The notes under the pieces were generated by a model, which did not search any database, had not been told where the DNA came from, and saw nothing but the letters and a program-made list of their open reading frames with translations. Shown here in pieces: positions 52,078-58,973 of a DNA stretch of 64,000 nucleotides. The DNA lies in assembly GCA_031546985.1 (NCBI GenBank), contig JAVBJN010000043.1, positions 1 through 64,000 of the forward strand. Direction: 5' to 3'. Every line of letters begins with the position of its first letter. Position 1 is the stretch's first letter. The position numbers and the translations under genes are program-made. The stretch is from JAVBJN01 sp031546985. GTDB lineage: Bacteria; Bacteroidota; Bacteroidia; Chitinophagales; Chitinophagaceae.

Positions 52078-52773
52078 ATGAGGAAGCTGACTGGCGTTTT
52101 AATGATATGGATGCTGGCCTTTTCGGTAAAGGCCGGGCCGGGTATGGAGAATGGCAAAGTGTTTTCGGAGGGCAAACTGCAATACACCGTTTTAATAGGC
52201 CCGGCGGTAAGCAACGCAAAGGCAAATGACCCTACCACTACCGGTAAGGGTACGCTTACTTTTTACCTGAAATATGGCAAGTGCAGGATGGAAATGAAGA
52301 TGAACAACGGGTTTATGTATACGCTGCTGTACGATCTGAACGGCGACGGGGCCATATCGCTGGTAAAGAACGGCGACGATAACTATGCCCTTAAACTGAC
52401 GGATGCGGAGTATAAACGTCAGAATTTCAATGATGCGGAGCATAAAACGACTTTAACAGACGAATCGAAAGAACTATCGGGCATGCCTGCCAAAAAAGCG
52501 GAGATTACGGTATCGCCAACCCGGCATATCGATGTGTTTTACGCCACCAACCTTACCGTAAGCAGTCCCCGTTTTTTTAACATGTTTCCGGGCGTAAACC
52601 CGCTGCCTGGTGTGCCGCTGCATTACGACTCTCATGAGATGGCAGATAATACACAACTGGTGCTTTCGCTGGATACTATGGAGGTAAGGCCCATCGACTC
52701 CAGGATGTTTGATGTGCCCCGTGGGTATGCATTAATCACGATGGACAAGTACAAGTCCATCCTTAAAAAATAG
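52078..52773 (+). CDS. Exported protein of unknown function
   Basis: A 231-residue protein with a Sec signal peptide (MRKLTGVLMIWMLAFSVKAG). The mature part begins with VFSEGKLQYTVLI and is rich in beta strands (TLTFYLKYGKCRMEMKMNN, YTLLYDLNGDGAISLVKNG), somewhat like DUF4412-type proteins, but I do not assign a family. A Cys-containing strand and a MFPGVNPLPGVPLHYDS loop are distinctive. The ATG at 52078 is used; the one at 52045 only adds a polar extension. The LRR gene follows after 4 bp, so the two form an operon. Confidence 0.7.
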   Translation: MRKLTGVLMIWMLAFSVKAGPGMENGKVFSEGKLQYTVLIGPAVSNAKANDPTTTGKGTLTFYLKYGKCRMEMKMNNGFMYTLLYDLNGDGAISLVKNGDDNYALKLTDAEYKRQNFNDAEHKTTLTDESKELSGMPAKKAEITVSPTRHIDVFYATNLTVSSPRFFNMFPGVNPLPGVPLHYDSHEMADNTQLVLSLDTMEVRPIDSRMFDVPRGYALITMDKYKSILKK

Positions 52774-52777
52774 CCGG

Positions 52778-53629
52778 ATGAAAAAGTTACTCCTTTTACT
52801 GAGCCTGTTATGCCCCGTATTGCTCTGGGCGCAGAACGACAGAGGTGTATTCCGCAGCCTGGAAAGCGCGCTTAAATCGCCAAAGGATGTAAAAGTCCTG
52901 AACCTTGCTGCCAGCCGGCTGGAAGCAGTACCGAAAGAAGTAGCTATGTTTCCCAACCTGGAAGAGCTGGTATTGTTCAACAACCGTATTGCAGACCTTT
53001 CTGCCACGCCGGAGCTTTTTCAATGCAGCAAACTAAGGGTGCTGAACCTGTTTAAGAACGACATAAAAGTAATACCGGCAGAGATAGCCCAACTGACAGA
53101 ATTGCGGGATTTATCGCTGGGCAGCAATCTTTTGGACTCCGTATCGCCAGAAATTGGCCAATTAACCAAGCTGGTACGCCTTTCGCTACAGTATAATTAC
53201 CTGTATACCTTGCCAGCCTCTATCGGTAACCTGACCAATGTGCACGAACTGAGGCTGAACAATAACAACCTGCTTTCGGTGCCGGATGAGCTGGCCCAAA
53301 TGGCCAACCTGGAAATTCTCGACATTTCGCAGAACCGGATCGATAGCATTCCACGCCGTATCGGCGACCTGAAAAAGCTAAAGTTCTTTTACCTGTCGTA
53401 CAACCGGATTCCGGTGCTGCCGCCGAGTTTGTGCGACCTCACCGCTATGCAGGAACTCGATGTGGTGCGTTGTGGTATTTTCAGGCTGCCAGACGACCTG
53501 CAGTACCTCGAAAGACTGGACCGGATCTACATCGACGAGCGCACGCTGGTGCCCTTTACCCGCTACCGTACCAACCGCAGAATTATCATTATTATGCCGG
53601 GAAATATGATGCCATACAGGAGCTTATAA
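52778..53629 (+). CDS. Exported leucine-rich-repeat protein
   Basis: A 283-residue protein with signal peptide MKKLLLLLSLLCPVLLWAQ and about nine LRR units of ~23 residues (L-x2-L-x-L-x2-N-x-L-x2-hydrophobic-P). Clear ones are LEELVLFNNRIADLSATPEL, LRVLNLFKNDIKVIPAEIA, LVRLSLQYNYLYTLPASIG and LEILDISQNRIDSIPRRIG. The type resembles the plant/Leptospira intracellular SDS22-like set, here exported. Likely a protein-binding scaffold in the periplasm or at the surface. The gene is 4 bp after an exported unknown protein and appears to be in its operon. Confidence 0.88.
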   Translation: MKKLLLLLSLLCPVLLWAQNDRGVFRSLESALKSPKDVKVLNLAASRLEAVPKEVAMFPNLEELVLFNNRIADLSATPELFQCSKLRVLNLFKNDIKVIPAEIAQLTELRDLSLGSNLLDSVSPEIGQLTKLVRLSLQYNYLYTLPASIGNLTNVHELRLNNNNLLSVPDELAQMANLEILDISQNRIDSIPRRIGDLKKLKFFYLSYNRIPVLPPSLCDLTAMQELDVVRCGIFRLPDDLQYLERLDRIYIDERTLVPFTRYRTNRRIIIIMPGNMMPYRSL

Positions 53630-53702
53630 GTAGGGGTAAATGTTAATAACATATTGTGGAAATCTAAAAAGTTAAATTTCAAAAGGTGCTTTTATTTTAA
53701 GG

Positions 53703-53729
53703 TAACTTTGAACCGTAAAAAGAAGGAGG
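53703..53729 (+). promoter_or_regulatory. -7 element and strong SD of the TPR gene
   Basis: TAACTTTG (53703-53710) fits the -7 consensus; predicted start ~53714. AAGGAGG (53723-53729) lies four bases before the ATG at 53734, a second strong SD sequence in the window. No clear -33. Confidence 0.6.
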
Positions 53730-53733
53730 GGTC

Positions 53734-55149
53734 ATGTTTGATGATGAATATTTTGATGGCGAAGACAAACTGGAATACCTGCTCAGTGAATATGAAAAGA
53801 TGAAGGCCGATCAGCCGCACGATTTTATTGACGAAGATGGATTTGAATTGCTGGTCGACTATCTGGTAGCTGAAGGAAAGAACACTGATGCCTTTCAGGC
53901 CTGCAATATCGGAACCGAACAATTTCCTTTTTCGGCGGGGTTGCTCCTGCGCAAAGGCGAAATTCTTGCCGACGAAAAGAAATACGGACAGGCATTGAAA
54001 GTGCTCGATCAGTTGTTTTCGGTAGACCCGAACAATCTGGAAGCCATTCTGTTGCAAAGCGATGTACTGCTTTCTCAACAAAAATTTGAAGAAGTAATCC
54101 TGTTCCTGGAAAATAAAATACCCTTGTTTGACGGGCAGGAAAAAACAGAACTGCTGCTCGAACTTGCCGATGTATACGACGAGTTTGAGGAGTTTGATGC
54201 GGTGTTCTACGCGCTTAAACGCATACTCGACTACGATTTCCGGAACGAAGAGGCCTTGCACAAAATCTGTTTCTGGGCAGAGTTTACCAAGAAACATGAA
54301 GAGAGCGTAGCCATTCACCAACGCATTACAGACGAAGATCCTTACAATGCCATTGCCTGGTTTAACCTGGGTGCGGCGTTTCAGGGTATGAAACTGTATG
54401 AGAAGGCGATTGATGCGTATGAATATTGTGTGGCCATTGACGAGCGTTTTGAATATGCCTACCGTAACATGGGCGATGCTTACATTAAGCTGCGCTGGTA
54501 CGAAAAAGCGATTGAAGTGCTGGAAAAACACCTGGAGATAGCCAAGCCCGAAGATGTGATCTTTGAGGCTATTGGTCATTGCTGGGAGAAACAGAAAGAT
54601 TTTGGCCGTGCCAGGTTATATTATCGTAAAGCTTCGCAGCTCAATCCGGAGGACGACGAGATCTATTACCGGATAGGGGAGACTTACGCCAAAGAATCGC
54701 AGTGGGAGAAAGCCGTTAAGTCTTTCTCTGTAGCGTTGCACCTCGATAAGGACAATGCTACCTATTGCATGGCTTTGGGCAACTGCCTTATGGAGCTGGA
54801 TGTGGCCAAAGAAGCGCTGGTATGCTACCTGAATGCGGTGCGGCTTAAACCCAATGTTAAAACCACATGGATGGCGCTGGTGCGCGGCTTGTACCTGGCC
54901 AAATTTTACGATGAGGCCATGATACAACTCGAAATAGCCATAAACAATTGTGGCGAAAAACCAGAGTTTGCCTATTACCGTGCCGCTATTCTTATGGCGC
55001 AGGGTAAGTCCAAAGAAGCGATGATTCACCTCGAAAACGCGTATGTAGAAGGGCCTAAAAAGCTGAATTGCCTGCTTAACCTGAATCCCGAAATACTGCA
55101 GCATCCGATGGTGGTAGATGTTATCGCAAGGAATAAAAAACGTTCCTAA
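53734..55149 (+). CDS. Large TPR protein
   Basis: A 471-residue cytoplasmic protein made almost entirely of tetratricopeptide repeats, about 10-11. Examples are AIAWFNLGAAFQGMKLYEKA, YAYRNMGDAYIKLRWYEKA and EIYYRIGETYAKESQWEKA. The first ~50 residues are acidic (MFDDEYFDGEDKLEYLLSEY). It should be a protein-protein scaffold; partners unknown. It has a strong SD sequence and a terminator that overlaps the next promoter (55190-55217). Confidence 0.92.
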   Translation: MFDDEYFDGEDKLEYLLSEYEKMKADQPHDFIDEDGFELLVDYLVAEGKNTDAFQACNIGTEQFPFSAGLLLRKGEILADEKKYGQALKVLDQLFSVDPNNLEAILLQSDVLLSQQKFEEVILFLENKIPLFDGQEKTELLLELADVYDEFEEFDAVFYALKRILDYDFRNEEALHKICFWAEFTKKHEESVAIHQRITDEDPYNAIAWFNLGAAFQGMKLYEKAIDAYEYCVAIDERFEYAYRNMGDAYIKLRWYEKAIEVLEKHLEIAKPEDVIFEAIGHCWEKQKDFGRARLYYRKASQLNPEDDEIYYRIGETYAKESQWEKAVKSFSVALHLDKDNATYCMALGNCLMELDVAKEALVCYLNAVRLKPNVKTTWMALVRGLYLAKFYDEAMIQLEIAINNCGEKPEFAYYRAAILMAQGKSKEAMIHLENAYVEGPKKLNCLLNLNPEILQHPMVVDVIARNKKRS

Positions 55150-55182
55150 CAGCTAATAATTAAGTATTTGCATATTGTTTGC

Positions 55183-55190
55183 TATTTTTG
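55183..55190 (+). promoter_or_regulatory. -7 element of comA
   Basis: TATTTTTG (55183-55190) abuts the stem of the upstream terminator. Predicted start ~55194, leaving a 29-nt leader to the ATG at 55223. The -33 element is unclear. Confidence 0.45.
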
Positions 55191-55217
55191 CCTGCCGATT
55201 TTCGGCAGGCAAATTTT
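55190..55217 (+). terminator. Terminator of the TPR gene overlapping the comA promoter
   Basis: 9-bp stem GCCTGCCGA/TCGGCAGGC with a TTT loop, then AAATTTTTTT. The first stem base is the G of the comA -7 element. Confidence 0.8.
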
Positions 55218-55222
55218 TTACT

Positions 55223-55993
55223 ATGAACTTCAACTTATTACAAATCCCAGCCCGTAGTGTTAAACCCCGTAAGGAAGGATTGACCATGGTGATGGATAAA
55301 GGACTTGGTATTGCTGACGTGCACAATTTTATGGGCATAGCAGCGCCGTATGTAGATCTTGTAAAACTTGGTTTTGGTACAGCTTATGTAACGCCTAATC
55401 TGAAAGAGAAAATTGCTGTGTATCGGGAATACGGTGTGCCGGTTTATTTTGGCGGTACCCTGTTCGAAGCGTTTCTGATCCGTAACCAGTTCGAGGAATA
55501 TGTGAATGTGATTAAGGAATACGGACTGGATTATGTAGAGGTATCGGATGGTTCTATTACTATACCGCACGCCGAAAAATGCGGTTATATTGAACAACTG
55601 GCCAAACATACTACCGTGCTGAGCGAAGTAGGTTCTAAAGACGCAGCGCACATCATTCCGCCCTATAAATGGATCGAATTGATGAAGGCAGAACTGGAAG
55701 CTGGTTCTACCTACGTGATTGCCGAAGCCCGCGAAGCCGGTAATGTAGGTATCTACCGTGGCAGCGGAGAAGTGCGTGAAGGCCTGGTTCAGGAAATTCT
55801 GACGCAGATACCTGCCGAAAAAATTATTTGGGAAGCGCCGCAGAAAGCACAGCAACTGTACTTCCTGGAGCTGATCAGTTGCAACGTAAACCTGGGCAAT
55901 ATTGCTCCGGCAGAGGTTATAGCCCTGGAAGCCATGCGTATTGGTCTGCGTGGCGACACCTTTCACCTGTACCTGAGTGGTGAGCACAAATAA
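55223..55993 (+). CDS. comA: Phosphosulfolactate synthase
   Basis: A 256-residue TIM-barrel enzyme of the ComA family, which adds sulfite to phosphoenolpyruvate to give phosphosulfolactate. Family segments: PRKEGLTMVMDKGLGIADVHNF (split), YVDLVKLGFGTAYVTP, VYFGGTLFEAFLIRNQFEEY, DYVEVSDGSITIP and the sheet TYVIAEAREAGNVGIYRGSG. Start at 55223 because the longer start lies in the TPR terminator. ComB and ComC partners are not adjacent; aroE is the next gene after 39 bp. In Bacteroidetes the product may feed cysteate for sulfonolipids (inference). Confidence 0.9.
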   Translation: MNFNLLQIPARSVKPRKEGLTMVMDKGLGIADVHNFMGIAAPYVDLVKLGFGTAYVTPNLKEKIAVYREYGVPVYFGGTLFEAFLIRNQFEEYVNVIKEYGLDYVEVSDGSITIPHAEKCGYIEQLAKHTTVLSEVGSKDAAHIIPPYKWIELMKAELEAGSTYVIAEAREAGNVGIYRGSGEVREGLVQEILTQIPAEKIIWEAPQKAQQLYFLELISCNVNLGNIAPAEVIALEAMRIGLRGDTFHLYLSGEHK

Positions 55994-56032
55994 TAAAAGC
56001 GATCTTATTTATTGCATCAACAACTTATAGAG

Positions 56033-56767
56033 ATGAAGAAAAAGTTTGGATTAATAGGGTACCCTTTGAGCCACTCTTTTTCTTCATCTTATTTTATGGG
56101 TAAGTTTGCCGCACTGCATATCGATGCGGTGTACCACAACTACCCGCTACCTGCTATTTCAGACTTTCCGGAATTGATAAAACGGGAAGGGCTTTTAGAA
56201 GGCTTAAACGTAACGATACCGTATAAAACAGCGATTATCCCTTATTTGCAGGCGCTGGATGAAACTGCGGCGCTTATTGGGGCAGTAAACACCATTCAGA
56301 TACGCGATGGGGTGCTGAAAGGTTTTAATACCGATGTAACCGGGTTTAAAGAAAGCCTGCAACCTTTATTGCAACCGCAACACCAACGGGCATTGGTACT
56401 GGGCACCGGCGGCGCTTCCAAAGCGGTTGTATTTGCATTACAGCAATTGCATATTCCCTATACACTGGTGTCGCGCCTAGCCGGCCTGCCGGGTATGCTG
56501 CGCTACAGCGAGCTTACAGCGCAAGTGATGGCGGAGCACACTTTGATTATAAACACCACGCCGCTGGGTACATTTCCTGATGTGCACCAGGCGCCCGAAA
56601 TACCTTACCAATACCTTACTGCCGGGCATTTGCTGTACGACCTGGTTTACAATCCTGAAGAAACATTATTCCTTAAAAAAGGAAAGGTTGCCGGAGCAAC
56701 CTTTAAAAATGGCTATGAGATGCTTGTGCTGCAGGCCGAGGCCGCATGGCGCATCTGGAATAGTTAA
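56033..56767 (+). CDS. aroE: Shikimate dehydrogenase
   Basis: A 244-residue NADP-dependent enzyme reducing 3-dehydroshikimate to shikimate. It shows LIGYPLSHSFSSSYF (substrate serines), LNVTIPYKTAIIPYLQ with the catalytic Lys, FNTDVTGFKESL with the catalytic Asp, LVLGTGGASKAVVFAL for the cofactor loop, and NTTPLG and YDLVYNPEETLFL. Slightly short for the family but complete. ATG at 56033; the ATG at 56012 adds seven residues. Same strand as comA, 39 bp after it. The DAHP synthase of the same pathway is 1.7 kb away on the other strand. Confidence 0.93.
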   Translation: MKKKFGLIGYPLSHSFSSSYFMGKFAALHIDAVYHNYPLPAISDFPELIKREGLLEGLNVTIPYKTAIIPYLQALDETAALIGAVNTIQIRDGVLKGFNTDVTGFKESLQPLLQPQHQRALVLGTGGASKAVVFALQQLHIPYTLVSRLAGLPGMLRYSELTAQVMAEHTLIINTTPLGTFPDVHQAPEIPYQYLTAGHLLYDLVYNPEETLFLKKGKVAGATFKNGYEMLVLQAEAAWRIWNS

Positions 56768-56913
56768 TGCGTTAATGACTGCAATGTATCAATATGCTAA
56801 GCTCAATGTGCTAATGGGTTAATGGGTTAATTCACTAATGAGTAATACACCCATGCGAGCATTCAAAGGTGCCTGAGCCCCGCATAGGTGGGCCAGGCTT
56901 TGTCGAAGGCGCG
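56768..56913. repeat. Intergenic repeats between aroE and the methyltransferase gene
   Basis: The first ~85 bp are made of degenerate CTAATG/GTTAATG units (for example GCTAATGGGTTAATGGGTTA near 56809-56828). Then comes the palindromic element 56869-56909 in minus orientation; its minus-strand sequence starts CCTTCGACAAAGCCTGGCCC. It ends five bases before the methyltransferase stop codon, so it lies in the 3' end of that transcript. Confidence 0.65.
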
Positions 56914-57705
56914 TTACCCGATCAGGTAATACACGCAGGTCGTCAGGAAGTTTCGTACAAAGTAGAAATTGCTGATGATAGGCGTTTGCACCCTGGGTTT
57001 AAGGTTAAACTTATACTTGTAAATAGGGTTAATGAGGTAAAACCTTTTATTGGCAATGGTAAAATTGTTTTGTTTTACAATTTTCTCAAAGCGCTCAATG
57101 GAAATGCCGGTATCCTTAATCTCCATCAGCTCTTCGATGCGGCCAGGAGTTTCGCCAAACGATTTAAGCAAGCCACGGTACAGCGGATTGGGCAGCAGGT
57201 GAATGTAGGGCATCATGCCCAGGTATTTATTTTTTACCAGTTGCTGGTGCCCGCCGTGTGGCATATACCAGGGTGGGAACCCAAAGAATATTTTACCACC
57301 GGGTTTGAGCAGCTTGCGCAGGTAAGGAATAAATTTTTCCTGTTCGGGCACGTGTTCTATCACATCTTTGAGCAGAATTACGTTAAAGTGGCCCTGGTAT
57401 TTACTCAAAAAGCTTTCTTCGTAAATGTTCTGGTTAGAAAACTCCAGCGAACCATCTGCCACGTATTTTTCGAGAAACTCGGCACCCAGTACCAGTCTCA
57501 CTTTATCGAGGTCTACACCGGTACATTTGCATCCCCTTTCGAGAAAGGGTTGCAATACGCCACCTTCTCCGCACCCGATTTCGAGAATGTTGTAACCCTC
57601 CGCTACCGGGTAGGCTTCTTCAATAAAAGGGAGAACGTAATTGCGGCTGTTTTCAACCTGTTGGGTAAAGCGTAAATAATGGTCGCTGTGATGTTTGAGT
57701 GCCAT
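56914..57705 (-). CDS. Class I SAM-dependent methyltransferase
   Basis: A 263-residue methyltransferase. Motif I is NILEIGCGEGGVLQPFLERG (residues ~39-58), the acidic residue after strand 2 is in TGVDLD, then VILLKDVIEHVPEQEKF and LLKPGGKIFFGFP. The C-terminal ~100 residues are less conserved, with a basic stretch. Target unknown. It is 23 bp downstream of the DAHPS-CM gene on the same strand and possibly co-transcribed. Confidence 0.88.
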   Translation of the reverse strand: MALKHHSDHYLRFTQQVENSRNYVLPFIEEAYPVAEGYNILEIGCGEGGVLQPFLERGCKCTGVDLDKVRLVLGAEFLEKYVADGSLEFSNQNIYEESFLSKYQGHFNVILLKDVIEHVPEQEKFIPYLRKLLKPGGKIFFGFPPWYMPHGGHQQLVKNKYLGMMPYIHLLPNPLYRGLLKSFGETPGRIEELMEIKDTGISIERFEKIVKQNNFTIANKRFYLINPIYKYKFNLKPRVQTPIISNFYFVRNFLTTCVYYLIG

Positions 57706-57728
57706 TGGCTAAAAAATCCTTTTTATGC

Positions 57729-58802
57729 TTAACTATTTTTGAGTGCTGCCTGGTTCATGACTTCGGTCTGAATCCGGATAGATTCCTGGTGAATCAGTTC
57801 GAACAAATGTAATATAAGATTGGCGTCCAGGTTGTTTTTTTTGCCCCTTTCTGTGCGTGTTTCCACAATTTCCTGCCAGCGTTCGGGAATGTAAGCCGTA
57901 AGGTTGCATTGCTTTTTGAGATCGCCCAGTTGGGAGGCCAGTTCCATTCTTTTGCCAATGAGGTCTACCACTTCGGCATCAATACCGTCTATAATCTGGC
58001 GGTAGTACTCCAGTGTGCCACGCACCGCGCTGTCTTCGGTAGAGGGTTTGCGGATAACCAGATCGGCCAGCATTTTTTCAAACGCCTGGGGCGTAAGTTG
58101 CTGGTCGGCATCGCTCCATGCTTCTTCGGGGTTGGGGTGTACCTCTACCATGAGTCCTTCAAAACCCAGGTCCATAGCTTTTTGCGCCACGCCCAGCAGC
58201 AGCTCCCGCCTGCCTGCAATATGGCTGGGATCGTTGATGATAGGCAGCTCAGGCATACGCCTTCTTAATTCGATAGGTATAGCCCAGTTGGGTTTGTTGC
58301 GGTAAGGGCCGGTATGGTCGTATGAGGAAAAGCCCCGGTGAATGGCTGCTATTTCGGTAATGCCACTATTGCGAAAACGCTCAATAGCGCCCTGCCAAAG
58401 GGTTACATCGGGGTTAACGGGGTTCTTGACCAGTATAGGAATGGGTACGCCTTTAACCGCATCTGCAATGTCCTGCACATTAAAAGGACTTACAGTAGTG
58501 CGTGCGCCAATCCACAAAGCATCGATGCCGTATTTAAGCGCCAGTTCCACATGCGCGGGGGTAGCCACTTCTACAGCGATAGGAATGTGGAATTCGTTTT
58601 TAAAATCGGTAAGCCATTTAAGGCCTTCTTCGCCCATTCCTTCAAAGCTGCCCGGGCGGGTACGGGGCTTCCATATACCAGCTCTGAACAATTTTACGGG
58701 AAGGGTTTGCAATGCATGACCCAGTTGCGACAATTGCGCTGCAGATTCTACACCGCAGGGGCCTGCTATTATAAATGGCCTGCTGGCCGAAAATGATATC
58801 AT
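57729..58802 (-). CDS. Bifunctional DAHP synthase / chorismate mutase
   Basis: A 357-residue fusion. The N-terminal DAHP synthase (type I beta, about 1-255) condenses PEP and erythrose-4-P, the first shikimate step. It shows FIIAGPCGVES, FRAGIWKPRTRPGSFEG, ILVKNPVNPDVTLWQGA, AAIHRGFSSYD, INDPSHIAGRRELL and VEVHPNPEEAWSDADQQ. The C-terminal AroQ-type chorismate mutase (about 265-350) rearranges chorismate to prephenate, with IDAEVVDLIGKRMELASQLG. The order DAHPS-CM is common in Bacteroidetes and may allow feedback by prephenate through the CM domain (by family). A palindromic element (58821-58855) lies 19 bp upstream of the ATG, in the leader or promoter region. Confidence 0.95.
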   Translation of the reverse strand: MISFSASRPFIIAGPCGVESAAQLSQLGHALQTLPVKLFRAGIWKPRTRPGSFEGMGEEGLKWLTDFKNEFHIPIAVEVATPAHVELALKYGIDALWIGARTTVSPFNVQDIADAVKGVPIPILVKNPVNPDVTLWQGAIERFRNSGITEIAAIHRGFSSYDHTGPYRNKPNWAIPIELRRRMPELPIINDPSHIAGRRELLLGVAQKAMDLGFEGLMVEVHPNPEEAWSDADQQLTPQAFEKMLADLVIRKPSTEDSAVRGTLEYYRQIIDGIDAEVVDLIGKRMELASQLGDLKKQCNLTAYIPERWQEIVETRTERGKKNNLDANLILHLFELIHQESIRIQTEVMNQAALKNS

Positions 58803-58820
58803 ATTGTGTTCCGGGTTCTT

Positions 58821-58855
58821 AGCCTGTCCCGCCTGTTGCGCAGCCGGGATGCACC
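58821..58855. repeat. Palindromic intergenic element upstream of DAHPS-CM
   Basis: AGCCTGTCCCGCC (58821-58833) followed by TGTTGCGCAGCCGGGA. The stem is TCCCGCCTG/CAGCCGGGA (one bulge) with loop TTGCG. It shares the 13-base core with the elements at 45570 and 51972. On the minus strand it would form a hairpin 19 bp before the DAHPS start codon. Confidence 0.6.
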
Positions 58856-58973
58856 TTAGTCTTCAATACTACAAAAATAACAGGTTTTGCGCAGCTTATA
58901 GCCTATTGGCAAATGGATATATTCCATATAACGGTATTTCGTTATATTGTATGTAAATAATGTGGTTGTGTGT

